Shown here: piece after piece, positions 50,475 through 58,818 of the stretch
How positions within the stretch are numbered: the stretch's first letter is position 1
Layout: each line of letters starts with the position of its first letter
Assembly (NCBI GenBank): GCA_038237925.1
Contig: JBBRYF010000008.1
Span: forward strand, 53,062 to 117,061
DNA: 64,000 nucleotides
Direction: 5' to 3'
DNA from: AC-32 sp038237925
Lineage (GTDB): Bacteria > Actinomycetota > Thermoleophilia > Gaiellales > Gaiellaceae
Notes under the pieces: model-generated
Told to the model about the DNA's origin: nothing
Databases searched by the model: none
The model's input: the letters and a program-made list of their open reading frames with translations, nothing else
Made by a program: the position numbers and the translations under genes

Positions 50475-51235
50475 GAGCGGACGGCCGAGGTCGCCGCCGT
50501 CAGGACACGGGGGCCCTCGCCGGTGATCGCGACGGTGTGCTCGAAGTGCGCCGCGAGCGACCCGTCGGCGCTCGAGATCGACCAGTCGTCGCCGTGCAGC
50601 ACGACATCGGGACCGCCGGCGGTGATCATCGGCTCGATCGCGAACGTCATCCCCTCCGCGAGCAGCGGGCCGCGCCCGGGCTCGCCGTAGTTCGGGATCT
50701 GTGGCTCCTCGTGCATGGAACGTCCGACCCCGTGGCCGACGAGGCTGCGTACGACCGAAAACCCCTGCTCTTCGGTCGTTTTCTGAATCACATGCGAGAT
50801 GTCGGAGAGACGGTTCCCGACCCGGCACTGCTCGATCCCGGCCACGAGCGCCGCCTGGCAGCCCTCGAGCAGCCGCTCCGCCTCCGGCGAGATCTCGCCG
50901 ATCGGGAACGTGTAGGCGGAGTCGGCCACGAAGCCGTCTAGCGTCACGCCGACGTCGACCGAGAGAATGTCGCCGTCCCGGAGCGTGTACGGGCCTGGGA
51001 TGCCGTGGACGACCATCGCGTTCGGCGAGGCGCAGATCGACGCCGGGTAGCCGCGGTAGCCCTTGAAGGTCGGCGTGCCGCCGCGGGAGCGGATGTGCTC
51101 GTCCGCGAGCTCGTCGAGGTCCTGCGTGGTCACCCCTGGCCGCGCGTGCTCTCCGATCAGCGCGAGCGTGTCCGCGACGACCTCGCCGGAGCGCGCCATG
51201 CGCTCGATCTCGCCCGCTGCCTTGCGGATGATCAC
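50471..51235 (-). CDS. map: Methionine aminopeptidase, type I
   Basis: Removes N-terminal Met. 254 residues with the five metal ligands in normal context: DVGVTLDGFVADSAYTF (two Asp), VGHGVGRSMHEEP (His), FAIEPMI (Glu) and HFEHTVAIT (Glu). GTG 51235 overlaps the adk stop. Coupled downstream to the M29 aminopeptidase. Confidence 0.97.
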   Translation of the reverse strand: MIIRKAAGEIERMARSGEVVADTLALIGEHARPGVTTQDLDELADEHIRSRGGTPTFKGYRGYPASICASPNAMVVHGIPGPYTLRDGDILSVDVGVTLDGFVADSAYTFPIGEISPEAERLLEGCQAALVAGIEQCRVGNRLSDISHVIQKTTEEQGFSVVRSLVGHGVGRSMHEEPQIPNYGEPGRGPLLAEGMTFAIEPMITAGGPDVVLHGDDWSISSADGSLAAHFEHTVAITGEGPRVLTAATSAVRS

Positions 51236-51810
51236 CTGACCGCGGCCTGCTCGAGGGCTTGCTGGATCTCGCCGAAGACCTCGGCCACCGGCCGGTCGGC
51301 GTGGATGCCGACCAGATTGCCCCGGGTGCGGTAGTACTCGACGAGCGGCTCGGTCTCCTCGTGGTAGAGGCGCAGGCGCTCGGAGATCGCCTCGGGCGTG
51401 TCGTCGGCACGGCCCTCCTCCGCGGCGCGCCTCAGCATCCGCTCGCGGCCGACCTCGTCCTCGAGCTGGAACTCGAACACGACGTCGAGGTCGCGGCCGA
51501 TCTCCCGCAGCATCTCCTCCAGCGCCTCCGCTTGCGGCATCGTGCGCGGGAAACCGTCGAGCACGAAGCCACCCCGCGCGTCCTCCAGGCCGAGGCGCTC
51601 GCGAATGAGGGCGATCATCAGGTCGTCGGGCACGAGGTGGCCCGCGTCGTACAGCGGCCTCACCCTCTGCCCGAGCTCGGTGCCGGAGGCCATCGCGTCA
51701 CGCAGCATGTCCCCCGTGGCGACGTGCGGGATGCCGTGCTCCGCCGCGATCAAGCGCCCCTGGGTTCCCTTGCCGGCGCCCTGCGGCCCGAGCAGCAGGA
51801 TGTTGGCCAC
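51232..51810 (-). CDS. adk: Adenylate kinase
   Basis: Interconverts ATP+AMP and 2 ADP. 192 residues: LLGPQGAGKGTQGRL (P-loop), HVATGDMLRDA, VLDGFPRTMPQAEAL and the DDTPEAISERLRLY lid region. The lid is short and has no zinc-binding Cys. The ATG shares a base with the secY stop. Standard spc-operon position. Confidence 0.97.
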   Translation of the reverse strand: MANILLLGPQGAGKGTQGRLIAAEHGIPHVATGDMLRDAMASGTELGQRVRPLYDAGHLVPDDLMIALIRERLGLEDARGGFVLDGFPRTMPQAEALEEMLREIGRDLDVVFEFQLEDEVGRERMLRRAAEEGRADDTPEAISERLRLYHEETEPLVEYYRTRGNLVGIHADRPVAEVFGEIQQALEQAAVR

Positions 51811-53063
51811 TACTTGAGGAAGCCTTCGTAGGAGCGCATCATCATCTGCGACTCCATCTGGCGCATCGTGTCGAGCGCGACGCCGACCACGATCAGCACC
51901 GAGGTGCCGCCGAGGGCGCGCGAGGTCGCCTGCGAGAACCCGCCGTAGCGGATGAAGAGGCTCGGCAGCACCGCCACGGCCGCGAGGTAGACCGAGCCCG
52001 GCAGGGTCAGCCGCGTCAGCACGCGGTCGAGGTACTGCGCGGTCGGCGGCCCCGGCCGGATGCCGGGAATGTAACCCCCGTGCTTGCGCAGGTTGTCGGC
52101 CTGGTCGACCGGATTGAACTGGACCGCCGTGTAGAAGTAGGTGAAGACGATGATCAGAAAGGCCTCGAGGCCGAGGTAGGTCAGGCTCGAGGTCTGGAAG
52201 TGGCGGTTGACGAACCCCTGCGTCTGCGGGAAGTACTGGCCGACCGTCGGCGGGAAGGCCATCACGGCTGCCGCGAAGATGATCGGGATCACGCCCGCCA
52301 TGTTCACGCGCAGCGGCATGTAGGTCGACTCCCCGGTCGTCATCTTGCGCCCGACCATGCGTTTGGCGTACTGGATCGGGATCCTCCGTTGCCCCTCCTG
52401 GATGAAGACCACCGCGACGACGATCCCGATCGCGATCAGCGGGAAGAACAGCTTCTCCATCGCGCCGCCGTTGTACCAGGCGGTCACACCCGCGGGCGCC
52501 GAGGTGAGGATCGAGGCGAAGATCAGCAGCGAGATCCCGTTGCCGATCCCGCGCTTGGTGATCAGCTCGCCCATGTACATGAGCAGCGTCGTTCCGGCGG
52601 TGAGCGTGATGATGATCAGGACGAGCCGGCCGGTGTTCGAGGTCAGGGCTCCCTCACGCTTGAACAGGTACGCGTACCCGGTGGCCTGCGCGGCCGCGAG
52701 GCCGACGGTGGAATAGCGCGTGTACTGGTTGATCTTGGCGTAGCCGGACTCGCCTTCCTTCTGCAGCTGCTCCAGCCTCGGGATCACGACGGTCAGGAGC
52801 TGCAGGATGATCGAGGCGGTGACGTACGGCATGATCCCGAGCGCGAACAGCGAGAACCGGGAGAGCGCGCCGCCCGAGAAGATGCTCAGCAAGCCGAGGA
52901 TGGTGCCGCCCTGGCCGTTGAAGAGCTGCTTGATCTGGTCGGAGTTGACGCCGGGCGCTGGGATCCACGAGCCGAGTCGGTACAGCGCGAGCACGAGCGC
53001 CGTGAAGAGGACGCGGCGCCGCAGCTCCGGCACGCGCCAGGCGTTCGCGAGCCAGGAGAACAC
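51810..53063 (-). CDS. secY: Protein translocase subunit SecY
   Basis: Channel of the Sec translocon, 417 residues, ten membrane helices. PELRRRVLFTALVLALYRLG at the start, SGGALSRFSLFALGIMPYVT, QRRIPIQYAKRMVGRKMTTG (ribosome/SecA contact loop) and GGYIPGIRPGPPTAQYLDRV are conserved. It directly follows rplO. Confidence 0.98.
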   Translation of the reverse strand: MFSWLANAWRVPELRRRVLFTALVLALYRLGSWIPAPGVNSDQIKQLFNGQGGTILGLLSIFSGGALSRFSLFALGIMPYVTASIILQLLTVVIPRLEQLQKEGESGYAKINQYTRYSTVGLAAAQATGYAYLFKREGALTSNTGRLVLIIITLTAGTTLLMYMGELITKRGIGNGISLLIFASILTSAPAGVTAWYNGGAMEKLFFPLIAIGIVVAVVFIQEGQRRIPIQYAKRMVGRKMTTGESTYMPLRVNMAGVIPIIFAAAVMAFPPTVGQYFPQTQGFVNRHFQTSSLTYLGLEAFLIIVFTYFYTAVQFNPVDQADNLRKHGGYIPGIRPGPPTAQYLDRVLTRLTLPGSVYLAAVAVLPSLFIRYGGFSQATSRALGGTSVLIVVGVALDTMRQMESQMMMRSYEGFLK

Positions 53064-53705
53064 CTAGCCTTCCTCCCCTTCCTCGACTTCCGGCTCGCCG
53101 CCCTCGGCCTCGGTCTCGGGCTCGCTCTCCGCAGGCTCGGGTGTTTCCTCGGGTGCCTCCTCGACTTCGGCTGCGGGCTCCGGCCGGGCGCTCTCGGGCT
53201 TTCGCTTCGGGCGGCGCACCTTCGGCTCTCGCAGCAGCGTCAGCGTGCCGCCGGCCGCTTCGACCTTCTCGCGCGCGCTCGCGGACGCGGCGTGGACGGT
53301 GATGCTGAGCTTCTTCTTCAGATCGCCCTGGCCGAGCAGCTTGACGTCGATGCGCGTGTTCTTGATCAGGCCCTTCTCGACGAGCGACTCCGGGGTGATC
53401 TCGGCACCGGCCTCGAAGCGTTCCTCGAGCGCCGCGACGTTCACCGGCAGCGTCGAGGTGCGGTGCGGGCCAACGGCCATGGCGTCCTTCGACCCACCGC
53501 GCTGCTTGCCGAGGCGCATGTAGAGCGGGTTCTGACCACCCTCGAAGCCGGGCCGCATCTTGTGTGAGCCGGAGCGTGACTTCTGGCCCTTGAGCCCGCG
53601 GCCGGAGTAGCGGCCCTTGCCCGAGCCGAGACCGCGGCCGACGCGCTTGCGGTCCTTGCGCGACTGGGCGGGCTTGAGGTTCGAGAGGTTCAGGTCGTCA
53701 GGCAT
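53064..53705 (-). CDS. rplO: Ribosomal protein L15 with acidic C-terminal extension
   Basis: 213 residues. The first 150 are ordinary L15 (LNLSNLKPAQSRKDRKRVGR, LKGQKSRSGSHKMRPGFEGG). The last 50-60 residues, ending EAEGGEPEVEEGEEG, are almost purely Glu/Pro/Ala and would be disordered and negatively charged. Such a tail on an rRNA-binding protein is unusual. ATG region overlaps rpmD by 8 bp. Confidence 0.95.
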   Translation of the reverse strand: MPDDLNLSNLKPAQSRKDRKRVGRGLGSGKGRYSGRGLKGQKSRSGSHKMRPGFEGGQNPLYMRLGKQRGGSKDAMAVGPHRTSTLPVNVAALEERFEAGAEITPESLVEKGLIKNTRIDVKLLGQGDLKKKLSITVHAASASAREKVEAAGGTLTLLREPKVRRPKRKPESARPEPAAEVEEAPEETPEPAESEPETEAEGGEPEVEEGEEG

Positions 53706-53880
53706 CGGAGTCCACCCTCACGAGGTGACGGACCTTCCTGAGCATACCGGTGACCTGCGGGCTCTCGTCCTTCTCGACGCTGCGGCCGATCTTGCCTAGG
53801 CCGAGGGCGCGGAGCGTGCCGCGGTGCCTCTGGCTCTGGCCGATCGCGCTACGCGTCTGGGTGATCTTCAGCTTCGCCAT
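53698..53880 (-). CDS. rpmD: Ribosomal protein L30
   Basis: 60 residues: KLKITQTRSAIGQSQRHRGT and LRALGLGKIGRSVEKDESPQ are the L30 pattern. It starts 32 bp inside the end of rpsE and ends 8 bp inside rplO, so it is fully coupled on both sides. Confidence 0.96.
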   Translation of the reverse strand: MAKLKITQTRSAIGQSQRHRGTLRALGLGKIGRSVEKDESPQVTGMLRKVRHLVRVDSDA

Positions 53881-54469
53881 CGCTCTCGGTCTCGGCGGCG
53901 GTCGCTACCGCCGCTGCCTCGGCAGCAGCCGCCTGCTCGGCGACGCGCGCCTCCTTCACCTTTGCGCTCACGGGCAGCACTTGCTGGATCGTCAGGCCAC
54001 GCGTCGCGGCGACCTCGTCGGGCCGGCGCAGGCTCTGCAGGCCCTGCACCGTCGCCTTGAGCATGTTGATCGGGTTCGTCGTCCCGAGGCTCTTCGCGAG
54101 GATGTCGCGAATCCCGGCGAGCTCGAGCACCGCGCGGACGCCGCCGCCGGCGATCACGCCGGTTCCCTCGCTCGCAGGGCGCAACAGCACCCGCGCCGCG
54201 CCGAACCGGCCGAGGATCTCGTGCGTGATCGTCGTGCCGTGGCGCGGCACCGTGAACAGGTTCTTCTTCGCGTCGTCGACCGCCTTCGAGATCGCCAGCG
54301 GAACCTCGCGTGCCTTGCCGTAGCCGAGGCCGACGCGGTCGACCTCGTCGCCGACGACGACGAGCGCCGTGAACGAGAACCGCCGGCCGCCCTTGACCAC
54401 CTTCGCGACGCGGTTGATCTCTACCACGCGCTCCTTGAGCTCTCTCGATTCCTGCACGTCAATAGCCAC
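53849..54469 (-). CDS. rpsE: Ribosomal protein S5
   Basis: 206 residues. ELKERVVEINRVAKVVKGGR and FSFTALVVVGDEVDRVGLGY begin the double-stranded RNA-binding fold; GTGVIAGGGVRAVLELAGIR is the second domain. The C-terminus has an extra Ala/Glu-rich tail (about 35 residues) that overlaps rpmD. GTG 54469; a repeat-filled 167-bp gap separates it from rplR, the longest but one in the ribosomal block. Confidence 0.96.
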   Translation of the reverse strand: MAIDVQESRELKERVVEINRVAKVVKGGRRFSFTALVVVGDEVDRVGLGYGKAREVPLAISKAVDDAKKNLFTVPRHGTTITHEILGRFGAARVLLRPASEGTGVIAGGGVRAVLELAGIRDILAKSLGTTNPINMLKATVQGLQSLRRPDEVAATRGLTIQQVLPVSAKVKEARVAEQAAAAEAAAVATAAETESDGEAEDHPDA

Positions 54470-54497
54470 TTAGCGTTCACCTTTCGACTGGTTCGTG

Positions 54498-54609
54498 TTC
54501 CTGGGCCGCGAAAAGCAAGCCAGGCTAGGACGCAGAGAGTGTTCGTAGCCGAAGGCTACGGGCACGACTGAGGACGACGCATGGCGCCGCTTTGCAGCGC
54601 ACCCAGGGA
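54498..54609. repeat. Palindromic repeat family 1, copy C (between rplR and rpsE)
   Basis: Core TAGGACGCAGAGAG (54526-54539), hairpin CGTAGCC-GAA-GGCTACG (54544-54560), then GACTGAGGACG. Outer arms pair CCTGGG (54500-54505) with CCCAGG (54602-54607) and AAAGC with GCTTT. About 110 bp. The core reads on the plus strand, opposite to the ribosomal genes around it. Confidence 0.85.
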
Positions 54610-54636
54610 CGCGAGACAGGCGGAAGGGGGATGCCA

Positions 54637-54993
54637 TCAGAACTTCAGTCCTCCCTCTCGTGCTGCGTCGGCCAGCGCTTTGACGCGACCGTGGTAGAGG
54701 TAGCCGCCGCGGTCGAAGACCACCGTCTCGACGTCGGCCTTCTTGGCGTTCTGCGCCAGCAGCTTGCCGACCTCAGCCGCCTGCTCGGTCTTCGAGCCCT
54801 TGAACGACTTCTTCAGGTGCAGCCAGCTCGCGGCCGCGAGGGTCTTGCCCTCGAGGTCGTCGACGAGCTGCGCCTCGATCCCGCGGTTCGAGCGGAACAC
54901 GACGAGGCGCGGGCGCTCGGAGGTCCCGGTCACCTTGCTGCGCACACGACGATGGCGGCGCTCACGCGCCTCGCGGACGGAAAGCGAGCTCAC
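54637..54993 (-). CDS. rplR: Ribosomal protein L18
   Basis: 118 residues, 5S rRNA binder. RERRHRRVRSKVTGTSERPR, VFRSNRGIEAQLVDD and VFDRGGYLYHGRVKALADAA are typical. GTG 54993 overlaps the rplF stop by 4 bp. Repeat copy C lies downstream. Confidence 0.97.
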   Translation of the reverse strand: MSSLSVREARERRHRRVRSKVTGTSERPRLVVFRSNRGIEAQLVDDLEGKTLAAASWLHLKKSFKGSKTEQAAEVGKLLAQNAKKADVETVVFDRGGYLYHGRVKALADAAREGGLKF

Positions 54994-55523
54994 GCGCGCT
55001 TGCCGACCTTCCGACGCACGTGCTCGCCCTCGTAGCGGATGCCCTTGCCCTTGTAGGGCTCCGGCGGGCGCACCTTGCGCACCTCGGCCGCGATCTGGCC
55101 GACCGCCTGCTTGTCGATTCCCTTGACGATCACCTCGGTCGGCGTCGGCACCTCGAAGGTGATCCCCTGCGGCGCCTTCAGCACTACTGAGTGCGAGTAG
55201 CCGACGTTCAGCTCGAGGTCGACGCCTTTCAGCGCGGCGCGGTAGCCGACGCCCTGAATCTCGAGCCGCTTCTGGAAGCCGTTCGTGACGCCCTCGACCA
55301 TGTTCGCGATCAGCGAGCGTGTAAGACCGTGCAGCGCGCGGTCGTCGCCGCGCTCGGTCGGGCGCGTGACGGTGATCGTCGCGTCCTGCTGCTCGACCTT
55401 CATGCGCGCCGGCACCTGCTGCTGGAGCTCGCCGAGCGGCCCGTTCACCATCACTCGGCCGGGTGAGATCGAGACCGAGACTCCGGCCGGGACTTCGATT
55501 GGCTGTCTACCGATTCGACTCAT
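54990..55523 (-). CDS. rplF: Ribosomal protein L6
   Basis: 177 residues. SRIGRQPIEVPAGVSVSISP, then RALHGLTRSLIANMVEGVTN and PEPYKGKGIRYEGEHVRRK are L6 landmarks. Lies 3 bp after rpsH. Confidence 0.98.
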   Translation of the reverse strand: MSRIGRQPIEVPAGVSVSISPGRVMVNGPLGELQQQVPARMKVEQQDATITVTRPTERGDDRALHGLTRSLIANMVEGVTNGFQKRLEIQGVGYRAALKGVDLELNVGYSHSVVLKAPQGITFEVPTPTEVIVKGIDKQAVGQIAAEVRKVRPPEPYKGKGIRYEGEHVRRKVGKRA

Positions 55524-55526
55524 CGC

Positions 55527-55928
55527 TCACCAGACGAAGCAGACCACTTCGCCGCCGACACCCTGTTCTTCGGCGCTGCGGGCCGTGATCAGGCCGTTGG
55601 ACGTGGACAGAATCGCGGTGCCCATCCCCCCGAGCACGCGGGGCAGGCGGTCCTTGCCGGCGTAGACGCGGCGGCCGGGCTTGGAGACGCGCTTGAGATC
55701 GGTGATCACGCGCTCGCGGCTGCGCCCGTACTTCAGCTCGATGATGAGCGTGTCGTACGGCGTGTCCTCCTTCGGCTCCACCCGGAAGTCCTGGATGTAG
55801 CCCTCCTCCTTGAGGATGCGGGCGATCTCGCTCTTCAGCCGCGAGGTCGGCATCTCGGCGCGCTCGTGCAACGCACGGTTCGCGTTGCGGATCCTCGTGA
55901 GCATGTCTGCGATGGGGTCAGTCTGCAT
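55527..55928 (-). CDS. rpsH: Ribosomal protein S8
   Basis: 133 residues: MQTDPIADMLTRIRNANRAL at the start and GIMTA-like STSNGLITARSAEEQGVGGE at the end are diagnostic. ATG 55928 is 2 bp after the rpsN stop. The long frame upstream is antisense/other-frame noise. Confidence 0.97.
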   Translation of the reverse strand: MQTDPIADMLTRIRNANRALHERAEMPTSRLKSEIARILKEEGYIQDFRVEPKEDTPYDTLIIELKYGRSRERVITDLKRVSKPGRRVYAGKDRLPRVLGGMGTAILSTSNGLITARSAEEQGVGGEVVCFVW

Positions 55929-55930
55929 GG

Positions 55931-56116
55931 CTACCAGCTCGACTTCGTCATGCCGGGGATCACGCCCTCGTGGGCGAGGTCGCGCAGACAGATCCGGCAG
56001 AGCCCGAACTTCTTGTAGACCGCCCGGGGACGGCCGCAGCGGTTGCAGCGCCTGTACGCGCGGGTCTTGAACCGCTGGGGCTTGCGCGATTTCTCGATCA
56101 GGGCCTTTCGTGCCAT
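55931..56116 (-). CDS. rpsN: Ribosomal protein S14, zinc-binding type
   Basis: 61 residues, type Z. RRCNRCGRPRAVYKKFGLCR and CLRDLAHEGVIPGMTKSSW give two CxxC pairs for zinc. The short form is typical of actinobacteria and Firmicutes. It directly abuts rplE. Confidence 0.97.
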   Translation of the reverse strand: MARKALIEKSRKPQRFKTRAYRRCNRCGRPRAVYKKFGLCRICLRDLAHEGVIPGMTKSSW

Positions 56117-56713
56117 CTACTGGTTCTCTCCTTCGGTGTCTTGCCGGGCGAACGGCATTCCGAGCGCGCGCAGGAGCGCGAGCCCCTGTTCGTCGTCCGC
56201 CGCGGTGGTCGTGATCGCGACGTCCAGGCCGCGGATGGCGGCGATCTCGTCGTAGTCGATCTCGGGGAAGATGATCTGCTCGCGAATTCCGAGCGAGAAG
56301 TTGCCGCGGCCGTCGAACGAGCCCGGGTTGAGCCCGCGAAAGTCGCGGATGCGCGGGAGCGCGATCGACACGAGCCGGTCGAGGAACTCCCACATGCGGG
56401 CGCCGCGCAGCGTCACGCGCGCACCGATCGGCATCCCCTCGCGGAGCTTGAAGCTCGCGACCGACTTGCGTGCGCGGCGGACCTGCGCGCGCTGGCCGGC
56501 GATCGTCGTCAGCTCTTCGAGTGCGCTGTCGAGCTGCTTCGCATCGGTCTTCGCCTCGCCGACGCCCATGTTCAGGGTGATCTTCTGGAGCCGCGGGACC
56601 TGCATCGTCGAGCTCAGGCCGAGCTCGTCCTGCAGGCGGCCGCGAAGCTCGCCTTCGTACCGGGCCTTCAGGCGAGGCTCGTAGCCGTTCTCGGTGCGCT
56701 TCCGAGGGCTCAT
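56117..56713 (-). CDS. rplE: Ribosomal protein L5
   Basis: 198 residues, 5S rRNA binder. KARYEGELRGRLQDELGLSS, QKITLNMGVGEAKTDAKQLD and FRGLNPGSFDGRGNFSLGIR are conserved. ATG overlaps the rplX stop by 4 bp. Confidence 0.98.
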   Translation of the reverse strand: MSPRKRTENGYEPRLKARYEGELRGRLQDELGLSSTMQVPRLQKITLNMGVGEAKTDAKQLDSALEELTTIAGQRAQVRRARKSVASFKLREGMPIGARVTLRGARMWEFLDRLVSIALPRIRDFRGLNPGSFDGRGNFSLGIREQIIFPEIDYDEIAAIRGLDVAITTTAADDEQGLALLRALGMPFARQDTEGENQ

Positions 56714-57081
56714 TTATCGATCACCTGCCCGCAGTCGGCGCGCTTGCAGACGCGCACAGCGACCTCGCGGCCGCCGATTTCGCGCGTCGTCATCCCGACG
56801 CGCGTCGGCCGGTTGCAGGTCGGGCAGACGAGCATCACGTTCGCGACCGGGACGGGCGCTGCCTTCGAGATCACGCCGCCGGGGGTCATCTGGCCGCCGC
56901 CCATCCGGTTTGCGTCGCGCATCGGGCGTGGACGCGTGTGCCGCTTGACGACGTTCAGGTTCTCGACGACCACCCGCTTCTCGCGCGGGCGCGCCTCGAG
57001 CACGCGGCCCTGCTTGCCCCGGTCCTTGCCCGAGAGCATGTGGACGATGTCGCCCTTCTTCACTCGCATCTTGTGGGCCAC
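56710..57081 (-). CDS. rplX: Ribosomal protein L24
   Basis: 123 residues. KOW domain (RVKKGDIVHMLSGKDRGKQG) followed by NVVKRHTRP and a C-terminal zinc-ribbon-like end (LVCPTCNRPTRVG, VCKRADCG). Four Cys could bind zinc. Shares one base with rplN. Confidence 0.97.
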   Translation of the reverse strand: MAHKMRVKKGDIVHMLSGKDRGKQGRVLEARPREKRVVVENLNVVKRHTRPRPMRDANRMGGGQMTPGGVISKAAPVPVANVMLVCPTCNRPTRVGMTTREIGGREVAVRVCKRADCGQVIDK

Positions 57082-57449
57082 TAGAGGACCTCCGGGGCGA
57101 GACTGACGATCTTCATGAAGTTCTTCTCGCGCAGCTCGCGCGCGACCGGCCCGAAGATGCGGGTGCCGCGCGGGTTGCGCGCCGCGTCGATGAGCACCGC
57201 CGCGTTCTCATCGAACGCGATCGAGGTGCCGTCGTCACGGCCGAACGGCTTGCGCGTCCGGACGACGACGGCCTGGACGACCTCGCCCTTCTTGACCGCG
57301 CCCTGCGGGCTCGCCGTCTTGACCGTCGCGGTGATCACGTCACCCACGCGCGCGTAGCGGCGCTTCGATCCGCCCTTGACGCGGATGCAGAGGATCTCGC
57401 GCGCGCCCGTGTTGTCGGCGACGCGCAGCCGTGACTCCTGCTGGATCAC
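57081..57449 (-). CDS. rplN: Ribosomal protein L14
   Basis: 122 residues: MIQQESRLRVADNTGAREIL and GTRIFGPVARELREKNFMKI are diagnostic. Overlaps rpsQ by 4 bp. Confidence 0.98.
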   Translation of the reverse strand: MIQQESRLRVADNTGAREILCIRVKGGSKRRYARVGDVITATVKTASPQGAVKKGEVVQAVVVRTRKPFGRDDGTSIAFDENAAVLIDAARNPRGTRIFGPVARELREKNFMKIVSLAPEVL

Positions 57450-58198
57450 TTGGCTTCCTCCAGGACCTCGGCGAGGCGCCAGTTCTTCGTCTTCGAGAGC
57501 GGCCGCGTCTCGACGATGCGGACGAGGTCCCCGATCTTGGCCGAGTTCTGCTCGTCGTGCGCGTGGAACTTGGCCGACCGGCGGACAACCTTCTTGTAGC
57601 GCCGGTGCGCCTTCACGGTATCGACCTTGACCACGATCGTCTTGTCCATCGCATCCGAGACCACGACGCCGCGCCGCTCCTGGCGCCGGCCGCGCTCGTG
57701 CTCGGGCTTCGGCAGCCGGACGATCGCGCTGCGCTCGGCTGGACGCTCGCGCTTCGGCTTCGAGTGCTTGTGCCGCTCCAAGCGCGGGAGGCGCTTGCGC
57801 TTCGGCTTGGCCGTCGGCTGTGTCGTCGAAGCGGCCTCCGGCTCGGCCTCGGCCTCGGCCGCCGGCTCCTCGGCCGCCGGTTCCTCGGCAGCAGGTTCCT
57901 CGGCTGCAGGTTCCTCCGCTGCGGGCTCTTCCGCGACGGGCTCCTCGGCGGCAGGCTCCTCGGCCGGCGGCTCTTCGGCCGGTTCCTCCTCGGCCACAGG
58001 CTCCTCCGCTTCGGCGGCAGGCTCGGGCGCAGGCTCTTCAGCCTCGGGCGCGGCCTCCTCGGTCTCCGCGACGGCCTCGTCCTCGACAGGGGCGGCCGGG
58101 GCCACGGGGCCCTCCGGTGCCGACACTGTCTCGTCGGCCACGGGCTCGGTCGCCTCGTCGGCGTCCTTCTTCTTCCTGGGTGTCTTCTCGTCAGCCAT
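57446..58198 (-). CDS. rpsQ: Ribosomal protein S17 with very long acidic N-terminal extension
   Basis: 250 residues, about three times normal. The S17 core is the last 80 (RRGVVVSDAMDKTIVVKVDT, HAHDEQNSAKIGDLVRIVE). Before it are about 170 residues: a Glu/Ala/Pro repeat region of PAAEEP units (about 30-120), then a basic Lys/Arg stretch (PKRKRLPRLERHKHSKPKRE). ATG 58198 overlaps rpmC by 8 bp. An internal start giving a normal S17 is not excluded, but the frame is open and coupled. Function of the extension unknown. Confidence 0.9.
   Translation of the reverse strand: MADEKTPRKKKDADEATEPVADETVSAPEGPVAPAAPVEDEAVAETEEAAPEAEEPAPEPAAEAEEPVAEEEPAEEPPAEEPAAEEPVAEEPAAEEPAAEEPAAEEPAAEEPAAEAEAEPEAASTTQPTAKPKRKRLPRLERHKHSKPKRERPAERSAIVRLPKPEHERGRRQERRGVVVSDAMDKTIVVKVDTVKAHRRYKKVVRRSAKFHAHDEQNSAKIGDLVRIVETRPLSKTKNWRLAEVLEEAK
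57846..57990. repeat. Tandem 15-nt repeats encoding PAAEEP units in S17
   Basis: A short imperfect tandem repeat with period 15 (units of the type GCAGGCTCCTCGGCC on the plus strand) encodes the PAAEEP series of the S17 extension. Such repeats expand and contract by slippage, so the tail length probably varies between strains. Confidence 0.75.
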
Positions 58199-58403
58199 GG
58201 GTCTCTCGGATCAGGCCTGCCTCCCGCTCGATGCGGATGGTCAGGATGCGTGCGATCTCGCGCTTCGCGAGCTTCAGGCGCGCCGGGTTCTCGAGCGCGC
58301 CGGTCGCCGATTGGAAGCGGAGGTTGAACAGCTCCTGGCGCGTGTCGGCCAGCCGGTTGTCCAGCTCCTCGTCGGTCAGGTCGCGCAGCTCTCTAGCTCG
58401 CAA
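58191..58403 (-). CDS. rpmC: Ribosomal protein L29
   Basis: 70 residues: RARELRDLTDEELDNRLADT and ELFNLRFQSATGALENPARL are diagnostic. Overlaps rplP by 11 bp and rpsQ by 8 bp. Confidence 0.97.
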   Translation of the reverse strand: MRARELRDLTDEELDNRLADTRQELFNLRFQSATGALENPARLKLAKREIARILTIRIEREAGLIRETHG

Positions 58404-58818
58404 ACAGATCCGCCTCCCTCGAAACGACCTTCGTCTTGATCGGCAACTTGCGCGCGGCGAGCCGCAGCGCCTCCTTCGCGAGCACCTCGTCGACGCCGGC
58501 CAGCTCGAACATCACGCGCCCCGGCTTCACGACCGCGACCCAGTGCTCAGGCGCGCCCTTGCCCGAGCCCATGCGCGTCTCGGCCGGCTTTTGCGTCACC
58601 GGCTTGTCCGGGAAGACGTTGATCCAGACCTTCCCGCCGCGGCGGATCTTGCGGGTCATCGCGATTCGCGCGGCCTCGATCTGCCGGCTCGTGACCCAGC
58701 CGTTCTCGAGCGCCTTCAACCCGTAGTCGCCGGCCTGCACCGTCGTCTGGCCCTTCGAGGTCCCGCGGCGGCGACCACGCTGGTACTTGCGGAACTTGGT
58801 CTTCTTCGGGAGGAGCAT
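58393..58818 (-). CDS. rplP: Ribosomal protein L16
   Basis: 141 residues near the peptidyl-transferase centre. MLLPKKTKFRKYQRGRRRG, then GLKALENGWVTSRQIEAARI and PVTQKPAETRMGSGKGAPEH are typical. Shares a base with rpsC. Confidence 0.98.
   Translation of the reverse strand: MLLPKKTKFRKYQRGRRRGTSKGQTTVQAGDYGLKALENGWVTSRQIEAARIAMTRKIRRGGKVWINVFPDKPVTQKPAETRMGSGKGAPEHWVAVVKPGRVMFELAGVDEVLAKEALRLAARKLPIKTKVVSREADLFAS

Noticed and set aside
57846..57990. CRISPR-like array
   Set aside because: The periodic sequence is a 15-nt coding tandem repeat without spacers, inside the S17 gene. No CRISPR array or cas gene was seen in the window.
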